Of a DNA stretch of 64,000 nt, positions 31,292-40,012 are shown piece by piece. The stretch is from Dactylosporangium roseum (GTDB lineage: Bacteria > Actinomycetota > Actinomycetes > Mycobacteriales > Micromonosporaceae): NCBI RefSeq assembly GCF_025264685.1, contig NZ_CP073721.1:2409001-2473000 (forward strand). Reading direction: 5' to 3'. Below the pieces are notes generated by a model, which worked only from the letters and a program-made list of their open reading frames with translations, was not told the origin of the DNA and ran no database searches. The translations under genes and the position numbers were made by a program. Each line of letters opens with the position of its first letter. Within the stretch, counting starts at the first letter, position 1.

Positions 31292-32923
31292 GTGATCCCC
31301 GAAGTGCTTCTCGTGTTCGTGCTCGCCGCCGTCGCCGTGATCGTGGGCGTCCGCTGGCTCGCCGCCCGGACCGGCCTGCCGGCCGCGGCGGTCCTGCCGG
31401 TGGTCGGCATCGTCTACGCGCTGCTGCCGGGGCCGAACATCGCACTCGAGCCGGAGATCATCCTGACGTTCGTGCTGCCGCCGCTGCTGTACAGTGCGGC
31501 ACTCAACTCGTCACTGCTGGCCATCCGGCGCAACATGCGCATCGTGGTCAGCCTGTCGGTGATCCTCGTGCTGCTCACCGCGCTCGTGGTCGGGCTGGGG
31601 TTCCAGATGTTCGTGGCCGGGGCGACCCTCGCCGCCGGCATCGCGGTCGGCGCGGCCGTCGCTCCGCCCGACCCGGTCGCCGCCCTGGCCGTCGGGCGGC
31701 GGGTCGGCCTGCCACCCCGGCTCGTCACCATCATCCAGGGCGAAGGGCTGCTCAACGACGCGACGGCACTGACGATCCTCAGCTTCGCCGTCGCGGCCGC
31801 CGTCGGCGGCGAGTTCTCCGCGCCGCGGGCCGTCGGCCAGTTCCTCCTCGCCGCGGCCGGCGGTGCCCTGGTCGGCGCCGCGGTCGCCTACGCGGTGCGG
31901 CTCCTGCGGCCGCTCGGCAAGGACCCGCTGATGGCCAACGCGATCTCGCTCGCCACGCCGTTCGTCGCGTACCTGCTGGGCGAGAAGCTCCACGTGTCCG
32001 GCGTCCTCGCCGTGGTCATCGCCGGGCTCATCGTCGGCCACGACGCCCCGCGCTCGTCGTCCGGCGCCAGCCGGCTGCAGACCAGCGCCGTGTGGCGGCT
32101 GGTCGACTTCCTGCTTGAGGGGTTCGTGTTCCTGCTGATCGGCCAGCAACTGCCGGCGGTCGTCCGCAACCTGCGGGAGTACGACACGTCGACCGTCGTG
32201 ATCGCGGTCGCCATCGCCGTCGGCGTGACGCTACTGATCCGCCCGCTGTGGCTGGCGCTCACCCAGTTGTTGCCGCGGTCGCTGCACACCCGGCTCGGCA
32301 GCGAGAGCGGCAAGCTGGAGGAGGCGCTCGGCGGCCGCGAGGTGGTGGCCTTGAGCTGGGCCGGCACCCGGGGCGTGATCAGCCTCGCGGCCGTGTCCAC
32401 GCTGCCGCTGGTCACCGACAGCGGCGCGCCGTTCCCGGACCGCGACCTGCTGCTGTTCTGCACGTTCGTCGTGGTGCTCGTCACGCTCGTCGGGCAGGGC
32501 CTCACGTTCACGCCGCTGGTCCGCCTCCTCGGCCTGCGGGCCAACGAGGTGGACGAGGCGCGGATCCGCAACGAGGCCCGGTCCGCGTCCGTGCGGGCGG
32601 CCCTCGACCGGCTCGACGAGATCGCCCGCGAGGACCACGACGACCTCGACACGCAGGCCATCGAGGCGATGCGGGCCCAGCTCGAGCACCGCCTGCGCCG
32701 CTACCAGGGCCGCCTCGACCTGCTGCAGAGCTCCGACTCGCCGGAGATCCCGGTCTCGCCGCGGTACGAGGCGGCGCTGCGGACCCGGCGCGCCGCGATC
32801 GACGCCCAGCGCGAGGAACTGCTGCGCTGGCGGGACGCCGGCACGCTGCCCGACGAGAGCCTCCGCCGCCTGGAGCGCGAGCTCGACCACGAGGAGCGGC
32901 TGCTGCCCGAACGAACGTCGTGA
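31292..32923 (+). CDS. Na+/H+ antiporter, CPA1 (NhaP-type)
   Basis: A 543-residue cation:proton antiporter with about 12 TM helices. The CPA1 core signature includes AVAPPDPVAALAVGRRVGLP and GEGLLNDATALTILSFAV (the ion-binding Asp of the ND pair), and later SWAGTRGVISLAAV. A cytoplasmic C-terminal helical domain of about 140 residues, rich in Arg/Glu, follows the last TM. GTG 31292 follows GGGAGAA. It probably extrudes Na+ and maintains pH. It sits alone between the ini-like genes and a membrane operon of unknown function. Confidence 0.92.
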   Translation: MIPEVLLVFVLAAVAVIVGVRWLAARTGLPAAAVLPVVGIVYALLPGPNIALEPEIILTFVLPPLLYSAALNSSLLAIRRNMRIVVSLSVILVLLTALVVGLGFQMFVAGATLAAGIAVGAAVAPPDPVAALAVGRRVGLPPRLVTIIQGEGLLNDATALTILSFAVAAAVGGEFSAPRAVGQFLLAAAGGALVGAAVAYAVRLLRPLGKDPLMANAISLATPFVAYLLGEKLHVSGVLAVVIAGLIVGHDAPRSSSGASRLQTSAVWRLVDFLLEGFVFLLIGQQLPAVVRNLREYDTSTVVIAVAIAVGVTLLIRPLWLALTQLLPRSLHTRLGSESGKLEEALGGREVVALSWAGTRGVISLAAVSTLPLVTDSGAPFPDRDLLLFCTFVVVLVTLVGQGLTFTPLVRLLGLRANEVDEARIRNEARSASVRAALDRLDEIAREDHDDLDTQAIEAMRAQLEHRLRRYQGRLDLLQSSDSPEIPVSPRYEAALRTRRAAIDAQREELLRWRDAGTLPDESLRRLERELDHEERLLPERTS

Positions 32924-33023
32924 GACCGGCGCGGAGGCCCAGCCGTGGCCGGCGACCCCGGCCGTCCGGCGCGTCGTACCTCACAGCGGCCGCCGTCCAC
33001 GATGCAGGCGGTCGCCGATCGTG

Positions 33024-33043
33024 TTGACATGATCGTGGATCAT
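33024..33043. promoter_or_regulatory. TTGACAT plus ATGATC-GTG-GATCAT palindrome
   Basis: A TTGACA-like -35 (33024-33029) overlaps the perfect palindrome ATGATC-GTG-GATCAT (33029-33043), about 55 bp upstream of a three-gene membrane operon. It looks like a repressor site overlapping a promoter; the -10 is not clear. Confidence 0.4.
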
Positions 33044-33096
33044 CGGTCGGTGGCCGCTTGAGCTGCGGTGACGGTTCGAGGTTTGGGAGTGTCCGC

Positions 33097-33408
33097 GTGT
33101 TGTCGTCCTGGCCGGTGTGGCTGATCGGGTCGATCCTGGTCGTGGCCGCCGGATTCGCGGCGGCGTTCGTGCCGCGCCGGCACGCCCGCGCCCGGGACCG
33201 GCGGATCGCCTGGTCGGGGGCGCGGGCCGCGATCGACGTGGCGACCGTCAGCCGCGACGCCGCCGGTACCCGGGTGGCCGAGGCCGAGGAGTTGCTCGCC
33301 CGCGCCGAGGCGATCGCCGCCGGGCGCGGCGGCCGGGCGGCGGCGCGCACGGCGACCGGCTACGCCCGGGCGGCCGACCGGCTGTGGCGGGCGGCCGCCG
33401 GTGCTTGA
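33097..33408 (+). CDS. Small membrane protein of unknown function
   Basis: A 103-residue protein: one N-terminal TM helix (WPVWLIGSILVVAAGFAAAF, about residues 4-26), an Arg-rich cytoplasmic edge, then an Ala/Arg-rich helix likely to form a coiled coil. I do not recognise a family. GTG 33097 is chosen from GGGAG 7 nt upstream. The next gene overlaps its end by 8 nt, so the three genes 33097-35766 form one operon of membrane proteins with helical tails. Confidence 0.6.
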   Translation: MLSSWPVWLIGSILVVAAGFAAAFVPRRHARARDRRIAWSGARAAIDVATVSRDAAGTRVAEAEELLARAEAIAAGRGGRAAARTATGYARAADRLWRAAAGA

Positions 33409-34783
33409 CCGCCGCCGCCTCCGGGGCCTCGCCGGACCGACGCGCTGGGTCGTGCTCGGCATCGCGGTGGCCAGCGTCACCGCCTTCCTGGTCGCGCAGC
33501 GGCAGAGCGCCGACACCACGTACGGGCGATCCCCGTCGACCGCGACGATCGCGGAGGGCTCCGCCGGCGAGATCAGCGGCGCGACCCTGCCGTCCGTCGG
33601 GGAGATGACGGCCATGGTCGCCGCCGAGCGGGTCGTCCGGCTCCCCGGCGCCGTGGCCGAGTGGGACACCGGCCGGGTGTCGGCGGCGATCGGCGCCTCC
33701 GACGTCCGCATCCTCGTCGCGCCGCCCGGGCTCACCAAGGGCCAGCAGAGCGAGGTCCGCAAGGTCGAGAACGCCACGATCCGGATCGTCGGCACCAAGG
33801 TGAGCGGCGGCTTCTACCAGGCGTCCGGCAGCACGCTGACCGAGTGGCGCGACCAGTTCGCCCGAAACGACGTCACCGGTCAGTTGGTGGAGCTGATCCG
33901 CGCGCTGCGCGAGGACGCCGGCCGCCCGGCGGCGGACGACGCCGCCGGCGGCGCGTGGCGCGACCCGACCGGCGCCGAGCTCGATACGGTCGCCGCCGCG
34001 CTGCGGGCCGGCGGGCGGTACGTCGCACCCGGAGCGACGCTCGCGGCCGTGCCCGCCAAGACCGCCGAGGACGCGTTCGGCACCGGCTCGACGTTCGTGG
34101 TCGCGCTGCCCGTCCAGCCGAGGGACATGCCGGCGCCCCGCTTCGGGCCGCGCCTGGCCGAGCTGTTCCCGGACCGGCCGATCGTCGTCATGTACGGCGC
34201 GTGGATCGAGTACCACGGCCCGCACGCGGCCGACTTCGCCGACGTGACCGCCGCGAGCTTCTACGCCCGGTTCGACGACCGCCTCAGCGCGTACGCCTAC
34301 CCCCAGGACAACGTGCTGGGCGCCTACCTGGCGCTGGTGACCGACGTCCGCTACGCCGGGTTGTTCGACCGGCCGCTGCCGTATCGCCCGGTCGATCCGC
34401 TGCGGGTCGCGCTCCCGGTGCTGCCCTGGCTGTTCGCCGCCTGCGTCGCCGCGTTTCTCGTCCTGTCCGCGCGGGCGCTGCCGGGTCCCCGGCCGCCGAA
34501 GGGTCTCGCGGTCGCCGGCCGTGACGGTGTCCCGGCCCGGCTCGCGGGTCTCACCGCCCTCGCCGTCGAGGTCTCCGGGCTCACCGACAACCGTACCGAC
34601 GCCGCGCTCACCCGCGCGATCAGCAGCCTGGGCGCCGCGCGCGAGGCACTCGACGCGCGGCTGCCCGACCAGCACGTCCGGGGTCTGCTCGACAGCGCCG
34701 AACGGGAGCTGGACAGCGTCGGCCGGGCGGTCGGCGTCGCCGGGTACCGCCCGGCGGAGTACCTGCGGGGGCGGCTGGCATGA
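33401..34783 (+). CDS. Membrane protein of unknown function, two TM
   Basis: A 460-residue protein, not recognised. TM1 is near the N-terminus (WVVLGIAVASVTAFLVA). An extracytoplasmic domain of about 300 residues follows with alpha/beta character (VSAAIGASDVRILVAPPGLT; VVALPVQPRDMPAPRFGPRL). TM2 is near residue 350 (VLPWLFAACVAAFLVLSARAL), and a cytoplasmic helical tail of about 95 residues ends the protein. It has the same topology as the next gene product. Its start overlaps the first operon gene (8 nt) and its stop overlaps the third (ATGA). The shared topology suggests a complex whose extracytoplasmic domains meet. Confidence 0.6.
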   Translation: MLDRRRLRGLAGPTRWVVLGIAVASVTAFLVAQRQSADTTYGRSPSTATIAEGSAGEISGATLPSVGEMTAMVAAERVVRLPGAVAEWDTGRVSAAIGASDVRILVAPPGLTKGQQSEVRKVENATIRIVGTKVSGGFYQASGSTLTEWRDQFARNDVTGQLVELIRALREDAGRPAADDAAGGAWRDPTGAELDTVAAALRAGGRYVAPGATLAAVPAKTAEDAFGTGSTFVVALPVQPRDMPAPRFGPRLAELFPDRPIVVMYGAWIEYHGPHAADFADVTAASFYARFDDRLSAYAYPQDNVLGAYLALVTDVRYAGLFDRPLPYRPVDPLRVALPVLPWLFAACVAAFLVLSARALPGPRPPKGLAVAGRDGVPARLAGLTALAVEVSGLTDNRTDAALTRAISSLGAAREALDARLPDQHVRGLLDSAERELDSVGRAVGVAGYRPAEYLRGRLA

Positions 34784-35766
34784 AGCGGTTCGGTGCCTGG
34801 ACGCGGCGCGCGCTGCCGACCCCGTTCGGGCTCGCGGTGCTGGGCTGCCTCGTCCTCGCGGGCTGGGCGCTGTGGTCCGGCGGCTTGTTCGACGGACCGA
34901 TCGCCCGGCACGTCCGCACCTCGTCGGTGTACGCCGTGCCCGGCACCGGCCTCGACACGGCGGTCGCCGAGCGGATCATCGGCAACCGGCGGCTCGTCGT
35001 GATCCTGCTGGAGCCGGTGGCGGACCTGCGCGACGGCTGTCACGCGGTGCGCCGCGCCGCGTCCGGCACGCTCGTGCTGCTGATGCGCCGGGACGGCGAC
35101 GGCGACGGGTTCGACACGTACGGCTGCTCCATGCTGCCCGGCCACGACGACGAGAACTTCGGCAAGGCGTTCGTCGCCGAGACGACCGTCGGCAGCGGCG
35201 TCGATCAGTTCGTCGACCGGCCTCTCGACGCGATCAAGGTGATCGCGGTCAACTACGACCGGCTGGCCAAGGCGGACATGGTCCCCACCGACGCGCGGAC
35301 GATCAGTCCGTCGCTGCCGCGCTACCTCGTGGCGATCGCGGCCGTCGCCGCCGTGCTCGTCGGGGCGGCCGTGCTCTACGGCGGGGCGCGCCGGGCCGGT
35401 CGGCTCGCCGCGGCCCGGCGGGACCGGCTCGACCGGGCGACCGACAGCCGCACCGTGCTCAGCGCCGCCACGGCCGTCGTCGCCCAGCAGATCATCGACC
35501 TCGACGCACGGTACGCCGCGGCCGTCCGGCGGACCGTCGCCGCGACCCGTGACGGCACGAATCGCCGGCCGGCGAAGCGGCGCTCCGGCGGCACGGAGGC
35601 GCCGGACTTCGCGGCCCGGTATCGGAAGCTGACGTCGGAGTACACGAGCCTGCTCGACGACGTCGCGGCGGCCGACCGCCGCGGCGAGGAGGACTTCGCC
35701 CGGTTCACCGCCTGCGCCGAGGCACTGGCGGAGCGCTTCCGGGCCCTGGCCGACGACAGGCGCTGA
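34780..35766 (+). CDS. Membrane protein of unknown function, two TM
   Basis: A 328-residue protein, not recognised. TM1 (FGLAVLGCLVLAGWALWSGG, about 16-35), an extracytoplasmic domain of about 150 residues with three Cys (in RDGCHAV, YGCSML and nearby), TM2 (YLVAIAAVAAVLVGAAVLYG, about 186-206), then an Arg/Ala-rich cytoplasmic coiled tail. It starts inside the stop of the preceding gene. The parallel topology with its neighbour suggests partner subunits. No enzymatic motif is visible. Confidence 0.6.
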   Translation: MKRFGAWTRRALPTPFGLAVLGCLVLAGWALWSGGLFDGPIARHVRTSSVYAVPGTGLDTAVAERIIGNRRLVVILLEPVADLRDGCHAVRRAASGTLVLLMRRDGDGDGFDTYGCSMLPGHDDENFGKAFVAETTVGSGVDQFVDRPLDAIKVIAVNYDRLAKADMVPTDARTISPSLPRYLVAIAAVAAVLVGAAVLYGGARRAGRLAAARRDRLDRATDSRTVLSAATAVVAQQIIDLDARYAAAVRRTVAATRDGTNRRPAKRRSGGTEAPDFAARYRKLTSEYTSLLDDVAAADRRGEEDFARFTACAEALAERFRALADDRR

Positions 35767-35817
35767 GCCGCGGGGGCAGCGGCCGGCACCACTCGGGCGA
35801 TGCGCCACCGACCCGGG

Positions 35818-36858
35818 TCACGACCGGTGTTCGCGGATCGTGGACCACCACGACATGACGATCGCCGCCACCGGCGGCGCGAGGAACACCCCGGCCAGCC
35901 CGCCGATCGCGGCGCCGACGACGGTGGCGACGAGCACGACCACCGGGTGCAGGCGCAGGGCACGGCCGAACACGATCGGCCGGAGGACACCTTCGAGGAT
36001 GTTCTGGGTCACCAGCACGATGCCGAGCATCCACAGCCCGGTGGCGAGGCCGCCGGCGCCGATGGCGACCATGACGGCGAACCCCGCCGAGACCCAGGCG
36101 CCCAGGTACGGCACGTAGGCGGCGACGAACGTGACGGCGGCGATCACGAGGAGGAACGGCACCCGCAGCACGGCGGCGCCCGCGGTGATGACCAAGGCGT
36201 CCAGCGCCGCGACGGCGGTCGTGCCGAGCACGTACCGGCGGAACTGGACGGCGGCGCCGCGCAGCAGGGCCCGCGCCGACCCGGCCGGCAGCGGCAGCCG
36301 CGACTCGATCAGCGCCATCAGGCGCGGGCCGTCCCGGAGGGCGTAGAACAGCAGGTACGAGCCGGCCAGCAGCCCGACGGCGATCTGCCCGACGATGACC
36401 GCCCCGTTGGTCAGCGCCGAGCCGAGCCCGAGCAGGGCGGTCCGCCACTGGCCGGACCCCAGGATCGTCCGCACCGGGTCGGCGCCGAGGGTCTCGCGCA
36501 GGTACGTGCCGGCGGCCTCCGCGGCGGGCCGCCACCCCGACGCCTGGGTCACCAGCACGTACGCGAGCAGCACCCCCACGGCGATCAGCACGGCCGGCAC
36601 GATGATCGCACCGGCCAGCGCCGCCGCTCCGCGCGGCACGCGGTGCGCCTGCAGCCGGTCGACGGCGGGCTGGATGGTCACCGCGACGACGATCATGACC
36701 AGCAGCGGCAGGATCAGGGGCAGCAGTACCGCGGCGACGACGACCAGCGCGGCGGCGCCCGCCGCGGCGCCGGTGACCGACCAGCCCACCCGGCCGAGCC
36801 GCCTGTACCAGACGGCCGGCCCGGGAGCACTCCCGGACCGGCCGTTCGTGGTGCTCAT
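35818..36858 (-). CDS. AI-2E family transporter
   Basis: A 346-residue polytopic protein of the AI-2E/PerM family: an N-terminal TM pair, a hydrophilic domain (about 110-150), and then the conserved C-terminal helices with AAYVPYLGAWVSAGFAVMVA, QNILEGVLRPIVFGRALRLH and GAAIGGLAGVFLAPPVAAIV. Members export autoinducer-2 or act as Na+/H+ antiporters; the substrate cannot be decided here. Monocistronic on the minus strand, convergent with the unknown membrane operon. Confidence 0.88.
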   Translation of the reverse strand: MSTTNGRSGSAPGPAVWYRRLGRVGWSVTGAAAGAAALVVVAAVLLPLILPLLVMIVVAVTIQPAVDRLQAHRVPRGAAALAGAIIVPAVLIAVGVLLAYVLVTQASGWRPAAEAAGTYLRETLGADPVRTILGSGQWRTALLGLGSALTNGAVIVGQIAVGLLAGSYLLFYALRDGPRLMALIESRLPLPAGSARALLRGAAVQFRRYVLGTTAVAALDALVITAGAAVLRVPFLLVIAAVTFVAAYVPYLGAWVSAGFAVMVAIGAGGLATGLWMLGIVLVTQNILEGVLRPIVFGRALRLHPVVVLVATVVGAAIGGLAGVFLAPPVAAIVMSWWSTIREHRS

Positions 36859-37035
36859 GGACCCGTGGTGCCCGGTCCACGCACGATGTCACCGAAAGTG
36901 ATGTCTCCCATCGTGTCCCTCCCCGACTACGCAGGATCACCGGGCATCCGCACGAGACTGCCGCCAGGTCTTCAGACTTGGACCACGGCCACCCGGTCGC
37001 ATCCCTCCGGGAAGGTGAGGAGTGCCGCCGAGGGC

Positions 37036-37638
37036 TCAGGCCGGCGCACCACCGGACTCGACCGCGGGCCTGGCGCGCCGCGAACGCAGGGCGTACGCGA
37101 CCTCACCCGCGCCGATGATCAGCGCGCTGATCCCGGTCAGCAGCACCAGCGTGGTGAGCGACGGACCGGGCCACAGCATGAAGGCCAGGCCGACCAGGAT
37201 CGAGAGCACGCCGAGCGTGGTCAGCCAGACTCTCGCCGTGCCCCTCGTGAACACGCTGATCGCGAGCTGGGTGAAGCCGCTGAGCAGCCAGGCGAGGCCG
37301 AGGATGGTGGCGAGCAGGAGCACGCCGCCGGCCGCGTTGCGCACGCAGGCGATCCCGGCGACGATGAGCACCGCGGCGACGAAGCCGGTGAAGATCCGCC
37401 GGGCGGTGTCCTGGGCGCCGCCGAGCGCGGCGATCGCGCGCGAGACGCCCAGGACGATGAGCCAGACACCGGCCAGGACGCCGAGAAGGTGCAGCGTCTG
37501 GCCCGGCCACACCAGCACGGCGATGCCGAAGAGCACGGTGCTGACCCCGAGGGACAGGACCTGCCAGAACGGCTCGACGGTGGGAGCCCGGCCGCGGTGC
37601 GTCGGGGCGTGCCCACGGTGCCAGGAGAACGTCGTCAT
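37036..37638 (-). CDS. HdeD/DUF308 membrane protein
   Basis: A 200-residue protein with six TM helices arranged as three repeats of the DUF308/HdeD hairpin (GIAVLVWPGQTLHLLGVLAG; FMLWPGPSLTTLVLLTGISA). The WPG motif at the end of the odd helices is diagnostic. ATG 37638 follows GGAGG (about 6 nt). Family members are associated with acid or general stress; the molecular role is unknown. Confidence 0.88.
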   Translation of the reverse strand: MTTFSWHRGHAPTHRGRAPTVEPFWQVLSLGVSTVLFGIAVLVWPGQTLHLLGVLAGVWLIVLGVSRAIAALGGAQDTARRIFTGFVAAVLIVAGIACVRNAAGGVLLLATILGLAWLLSGFTQLAISVFTRGTARVWLTTLGVLSILVGLAFMLWPGPSLTTLVLLTGISALIIGAGEVAYALRSRRARPAVESGGAPA

Positions 37639-37752
37639 CGTCCACCTCCATGCGAGTTCGATCCCGCTGGAAGTGTGCGTTCACCGCCGCGCGGCCACCT
37701 CATTCGCGCGGGGTGACGTCTCCTCACCCGGCGTCGCGACCGGCCACCGGCG

Positions 37753-38109
37753 TCACTTGCTGTCCGACTTGCGGGACCGGCCGCTCGTCACCTTCGGCTC
37801 CGCGGCGGTGTCGCCGTCCTGATCGAGGAGCTTCATGATCCTCGGGGCCAGCGCCGCGGCCAGGGCCGGCGCCAGTGCGTCGGCCAGCGCGCCCGCCATC
37901 GCCTCGGCGATGAGCAGCCGCTCGAGCAACGGCGCGCGTGCCGCGCCGCGGGCCGGCAGCGCCGACATCACCACCTCGAGCACGTTCGGCGCCGAGCGGC
38001 CACGGGCGGTCCGGGACGACCCGGCTTCCTCGAGAATCTCCCGGATGGCATCGTCGATCAACGATTCGACCGGGTCCGTGGGCTCCTTCGACGTTCCGTC
38101 AGCCGCCAC
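37753..38109 (-). CDS. Small helical protein of unknown function
   Basis: A 118-residue soluble protein: an acidic N-terminus (EPTDPVESLIDDAIREILEE), a basic middle, and a long Ala/Leu-rich amphipathic segment (LLERLLIAEAMAGALADALA, then PALAAALAPRIMKLLDQ), with a basic tail (GRSRKSDSK). GTG 38109 is set by AAGGAGGAG. It lies 78 nt downstream of the repeat protein gene on the same strand, and both are built of LL-A-AL amphipathic helices, so they may work together. No family recognised. Confidence 0.6.
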   Translation of the reverse strand: MAADGTSKEPTDPVESLIDDAIREILEEAGSSRTARGRSAPNVLEVVMSALPARGAARAPLLERLLIAEAMAGALADALAPALAAALAPRIMKLLDQDGDTAAEPKVTSGRSRKSDSK

Positions 38110-38187
38110 GACTCCTCCTTCTGTTGGTGACGGACCAGGGTGATCCGCCCTCCGGTCTGCCGACCGAAGGGCGGTGCGCGGGACCGC

Positions 38188-38620
38188 CTACCGGCGGGCC
38201 AGCATCGAGGCGAGCAGGAGCGGGTGCTCGATGCCTTCTTCGCCGCTCTCCTCACGGCGGCGCATCAGCGCGGCGAGCAGCAGCGGGTGTTCGATGCCGC
38301 TCTCACCGCCCTCCTCGCGCCGGCTCATCAGCGCGGCCATCAGGAGCGGGTGCTCGAAGACGCCTCCACCCTGACGGCGGCGGTGCATCAGCGCCGCGAG
38401 CAGGAGCGGGTGTTCGATGCCTTCTTCGCCGCTCTCCTCGCGGCGGCGCATCAGGGCGGCGAGCAGGAGCGGGTGCTCGAAAATGCCTTCACCGCCCTGA
38501 CGGCGACGGGCGAGTGCGGCCATCATCAGCGGGTGCTCGAAGATGCTCTCCCCGCGTTGCTCACGGCGTGCCATCAAGGCCGTGAGCAACAGGGGAAGCA
38601 TGCTCTGTTCCTCGCCCTCC
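38188..38620. repeat. Tandem 60-63 bp coding repeats
   Basis: Seven direct units with a core such as GAGCAGGAGCGGGTGCTCGA on the plus strand, corresponding to the EHPLLLAAL protein repeats. Units differ by in-frame 3-bp indels and substitutions, so the array is expected to be prone to recombination-driven copy change. Confidence 0.8.
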
Positions 38621-38661
38621 TGGGCCTCCGGTCGGGTTCGTTCGGCGGTGCTCGTGCTCAT
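38188..38661 (-). CDS. Tandem-repeat amphipathic-helix protein
   Basis: A 157-residue protein made almost wholly of seven tandem units of 20-21 residues. Consensus: EHPLLLAALMRRREESGEEG followed by I or F. The first unit is degenerate and the last truncated to EHPLLLASMLARR. Each unit would be one amphipathic helix with a Leu/Met/Ala face, an Arg cluster and an acidic Gly-containing turn. The N-terminus (about 25 residues) is acidic. ATG 38661 is set by GGGAGG 5 nt upstream. The repeats are also obvious in DNA (about 60-63 bp period). I do not recognise the family; it could be a self-assembling scaffold or a membrane-surface coat. Confidence 0.8.
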   Translation of the reverse strand: MSTSTAERTRPEAQEGEEQSMLPLLLTALMARREQRGESIFEHPLMMAALARRRQGGEGIFEHPLLLAALMRRREESGEEGIEHPLLLAALMHRRRQGGGVFEHPLLMAALMSRREEGGESGIEHPLLLAALMRRREESGEEGIEHPLLLASMLARR

Positions 38662-38878
38662 GCGTACCTCCCGTTCAGAGCCGCACCGGGACCGCTGCGG
38701 GCCGGTCGCCGGCCGATGCTCGGATCAATCGCCGTACCGCACCAGGGTCGCCTGGTGGAGGACGGCCGGGCGTCACCTGGCCGGAGTGAACGGGTGGCAG
38801 CGGCGCCCGGCGCCGAACGCGAACGGCACCGCGCCGGGTGCCGGAACCGATGGCCGGTCGCCCGGTGACCGGCGGCTT

Positions 38879-38998
38879 TCAGCGGCCGGTGACGCTGAAA
38901 ATGAAGCCGATGATGAGCAGGATGCCGAGCACGCCGATCGTGATCAGGGCACCCGTGCCCGCGCTCTCCGGCTTGTCGCGCTCGCGGTCGGGCTGCAC
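38879..38998 (-). CDS. Short single-pass membrane protein
   Basis: A 39-residue protein: a charged N-terminus (QPDRERDKPESAG) and one C-terminal TM helix (GALITIGVLGILLIIGFIFS) ending in VTGR. GTG 38998 follows GAGGGGA. A longer frame reaches 39103 but its extra part is Arg-rich and unsupported. Tail-anchored topology; no family assigned with confidence. Confidence 0.5.
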   Translation of the reverse strand: MQPDRERDKPESAGTGALITIGVLGILLIIGFIFSVTGR

Positions 38999-39238
38999 GG
39001 CGTCCCCTCGTTCCCCATGCGGTTCCGGGCTCACCGGCGCTCTGCCGACGCGGCCTCGGACGTGCTGGCTGCCGACCCTAGTGACTAGGCGTCCGTCCCG
39101 CAAGGATCTCCTACAGCCGATCGTAGGAAGTTCCGGGCGGGGTCATCGCCGGTTGTCCGGATCGTCCCGGTCCCACCCGCCGTGCTCCGTGACCGCCGCC
39201 GGCGAGCCGGCCGCGCCACGTGGCGCGGCCGGCCGTCA
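38999..39238. other. Intergenic region, nothing recognised
   Basis: About 240 bp between two minus-strand genes. No conserved frame was found. It probably contains the promoter of the short membrane protein and the 3' region of the serine hydrolase gene. Confidence 0.4.
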
Positions 39239-39967
39239 CTACCGGTCGGCGAGGTTCCTGATGATCCGGCCGAGGGCCCGCATGGTGCGCAGCACCTCGC
39301 CGGTGCGGTCGCCGGTGTAGTTGGCGACGACCGCGTACGCGACACCGTCCACCACCCCGGTGTCGGCCCGGACGCCGGTGTCGGTGCCGGTCTTGTTCCA
39401 CAACGTGCCGTGGACCAGCGGGTCGAGGTCGAACGCGGCGGCGACCATCGACAGGTCCGTGTTGTTCCGCAGCCAGGCCAGCACTCGCGCGGCGCCCGCG
39501 TACTCACCGCGATGGATGCCGAGCATCAGCCGGGACAGCTCCGCGGCGGTGCCGGACGACAGCCGCGGCGCGTCCGCCGGTGTGCGCACGTCGCGCACCC
39601 GGTCGTGCAGGGCGGTGTCGCGCAGGCCGAGCCGCGTGCCGAGCGCCTGGACCGCGTCGAGGCCCACGCGGTCGAGGAGCACGTTGGTCGCCAGATTGTC
39701 GCTGACCGCGCCGACCAGGACCGCGAGGTCCTCGACGCCGAGCACGTCGACGGCCAGGTGCTGCCAGATCCCCGAGTCGGCCACGGGCGCCGTCCGCCGC
39801 AGCGGCTCGCCGGCCGCGAGGCTGCCGTCGTCGATGCGCCGCGCGACCTCGAGCAGCAGCAGGACCTTTCCGACGCTGGCCGTGGACAGGACCCGCGCCG
39901 CGTCCCGCTCGTAGAGCACGGCACCGTCCCGGTCCCGCACGCACACCGACCACAGGAACTCTTCCAC
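39239..39967 (-). CDS. Serine hydrolase, class A beta-lactamase-like
   Basis: A 242-residue penicillin-binding-fold hydrolase. Motif 1 reads STASVGKV (Ser and Lys of SxxK), motif 2 VSDNLATN (SDN), motif 3 LWNKTGTDTG (KTG). No signal peptide is visible and the Glu166-type omega-loop motif is not evident. A cytoplasmic esterase/amidase-like enzyme is therefore as likely as a true beta-lactamase. GTG start at 39967. Neighbours give no hint of a resistance cluster. Confidence 0.82.
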   Translation of the reverse strand: MEEFLWSVCVRDRDGAVLYERDAARVLSTASVGKVLLLLEVARRIDDGSLAAGEPLRRTAPVADSGIWQHLAVDVLGVEDLAVLVGAVSDNLATNVLLDRVGLDAVQALGTRLGLRDTALHDRVRDVRTPADAPRLSSGTAAELSRLMLGIHRGEYAGAARVLAWLRNNTDLSMVAAAFDLDPLVHGTLWNKTGTDTGVRADTGVVDGVAYAVVANYTGDRTGEVLRTMRALGRIIRNLADR

Positions 39968-40012
39968 GCGGGGACTGTATTCCGGGACGCCGCCGATGTC
40001 GCGACCCGGCCG

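Noticed and set aside
28186..31410. A 1074-residue minus-strand frame opposite the iniA/iniC-like genes
   Set aside because: Antisense shadow created by high GC; the plus-strand dynamin genes explain the codon bias.
35800..37716. A 638-residue plus-strand frame opposite the AI-2E and HdeD-like genes
   Set aside because: Gly/Asp/Arg/Gln-rich shadow of membrane-protein genes on the other strand.
38188..38620. The tandem repeats as a CRISPR array
   Set aside because: Units are contiguous, in-frame coding repeats without unique spacers, and no cas genes are nearby.
39239..39967. Calling the SxxK/SDN/KTG protein an antibiotic-resistance beta-lactamase
   Set aside because: No signal peptide and no visible Glu166-type loop; a related serine hydrolase is the safer call.
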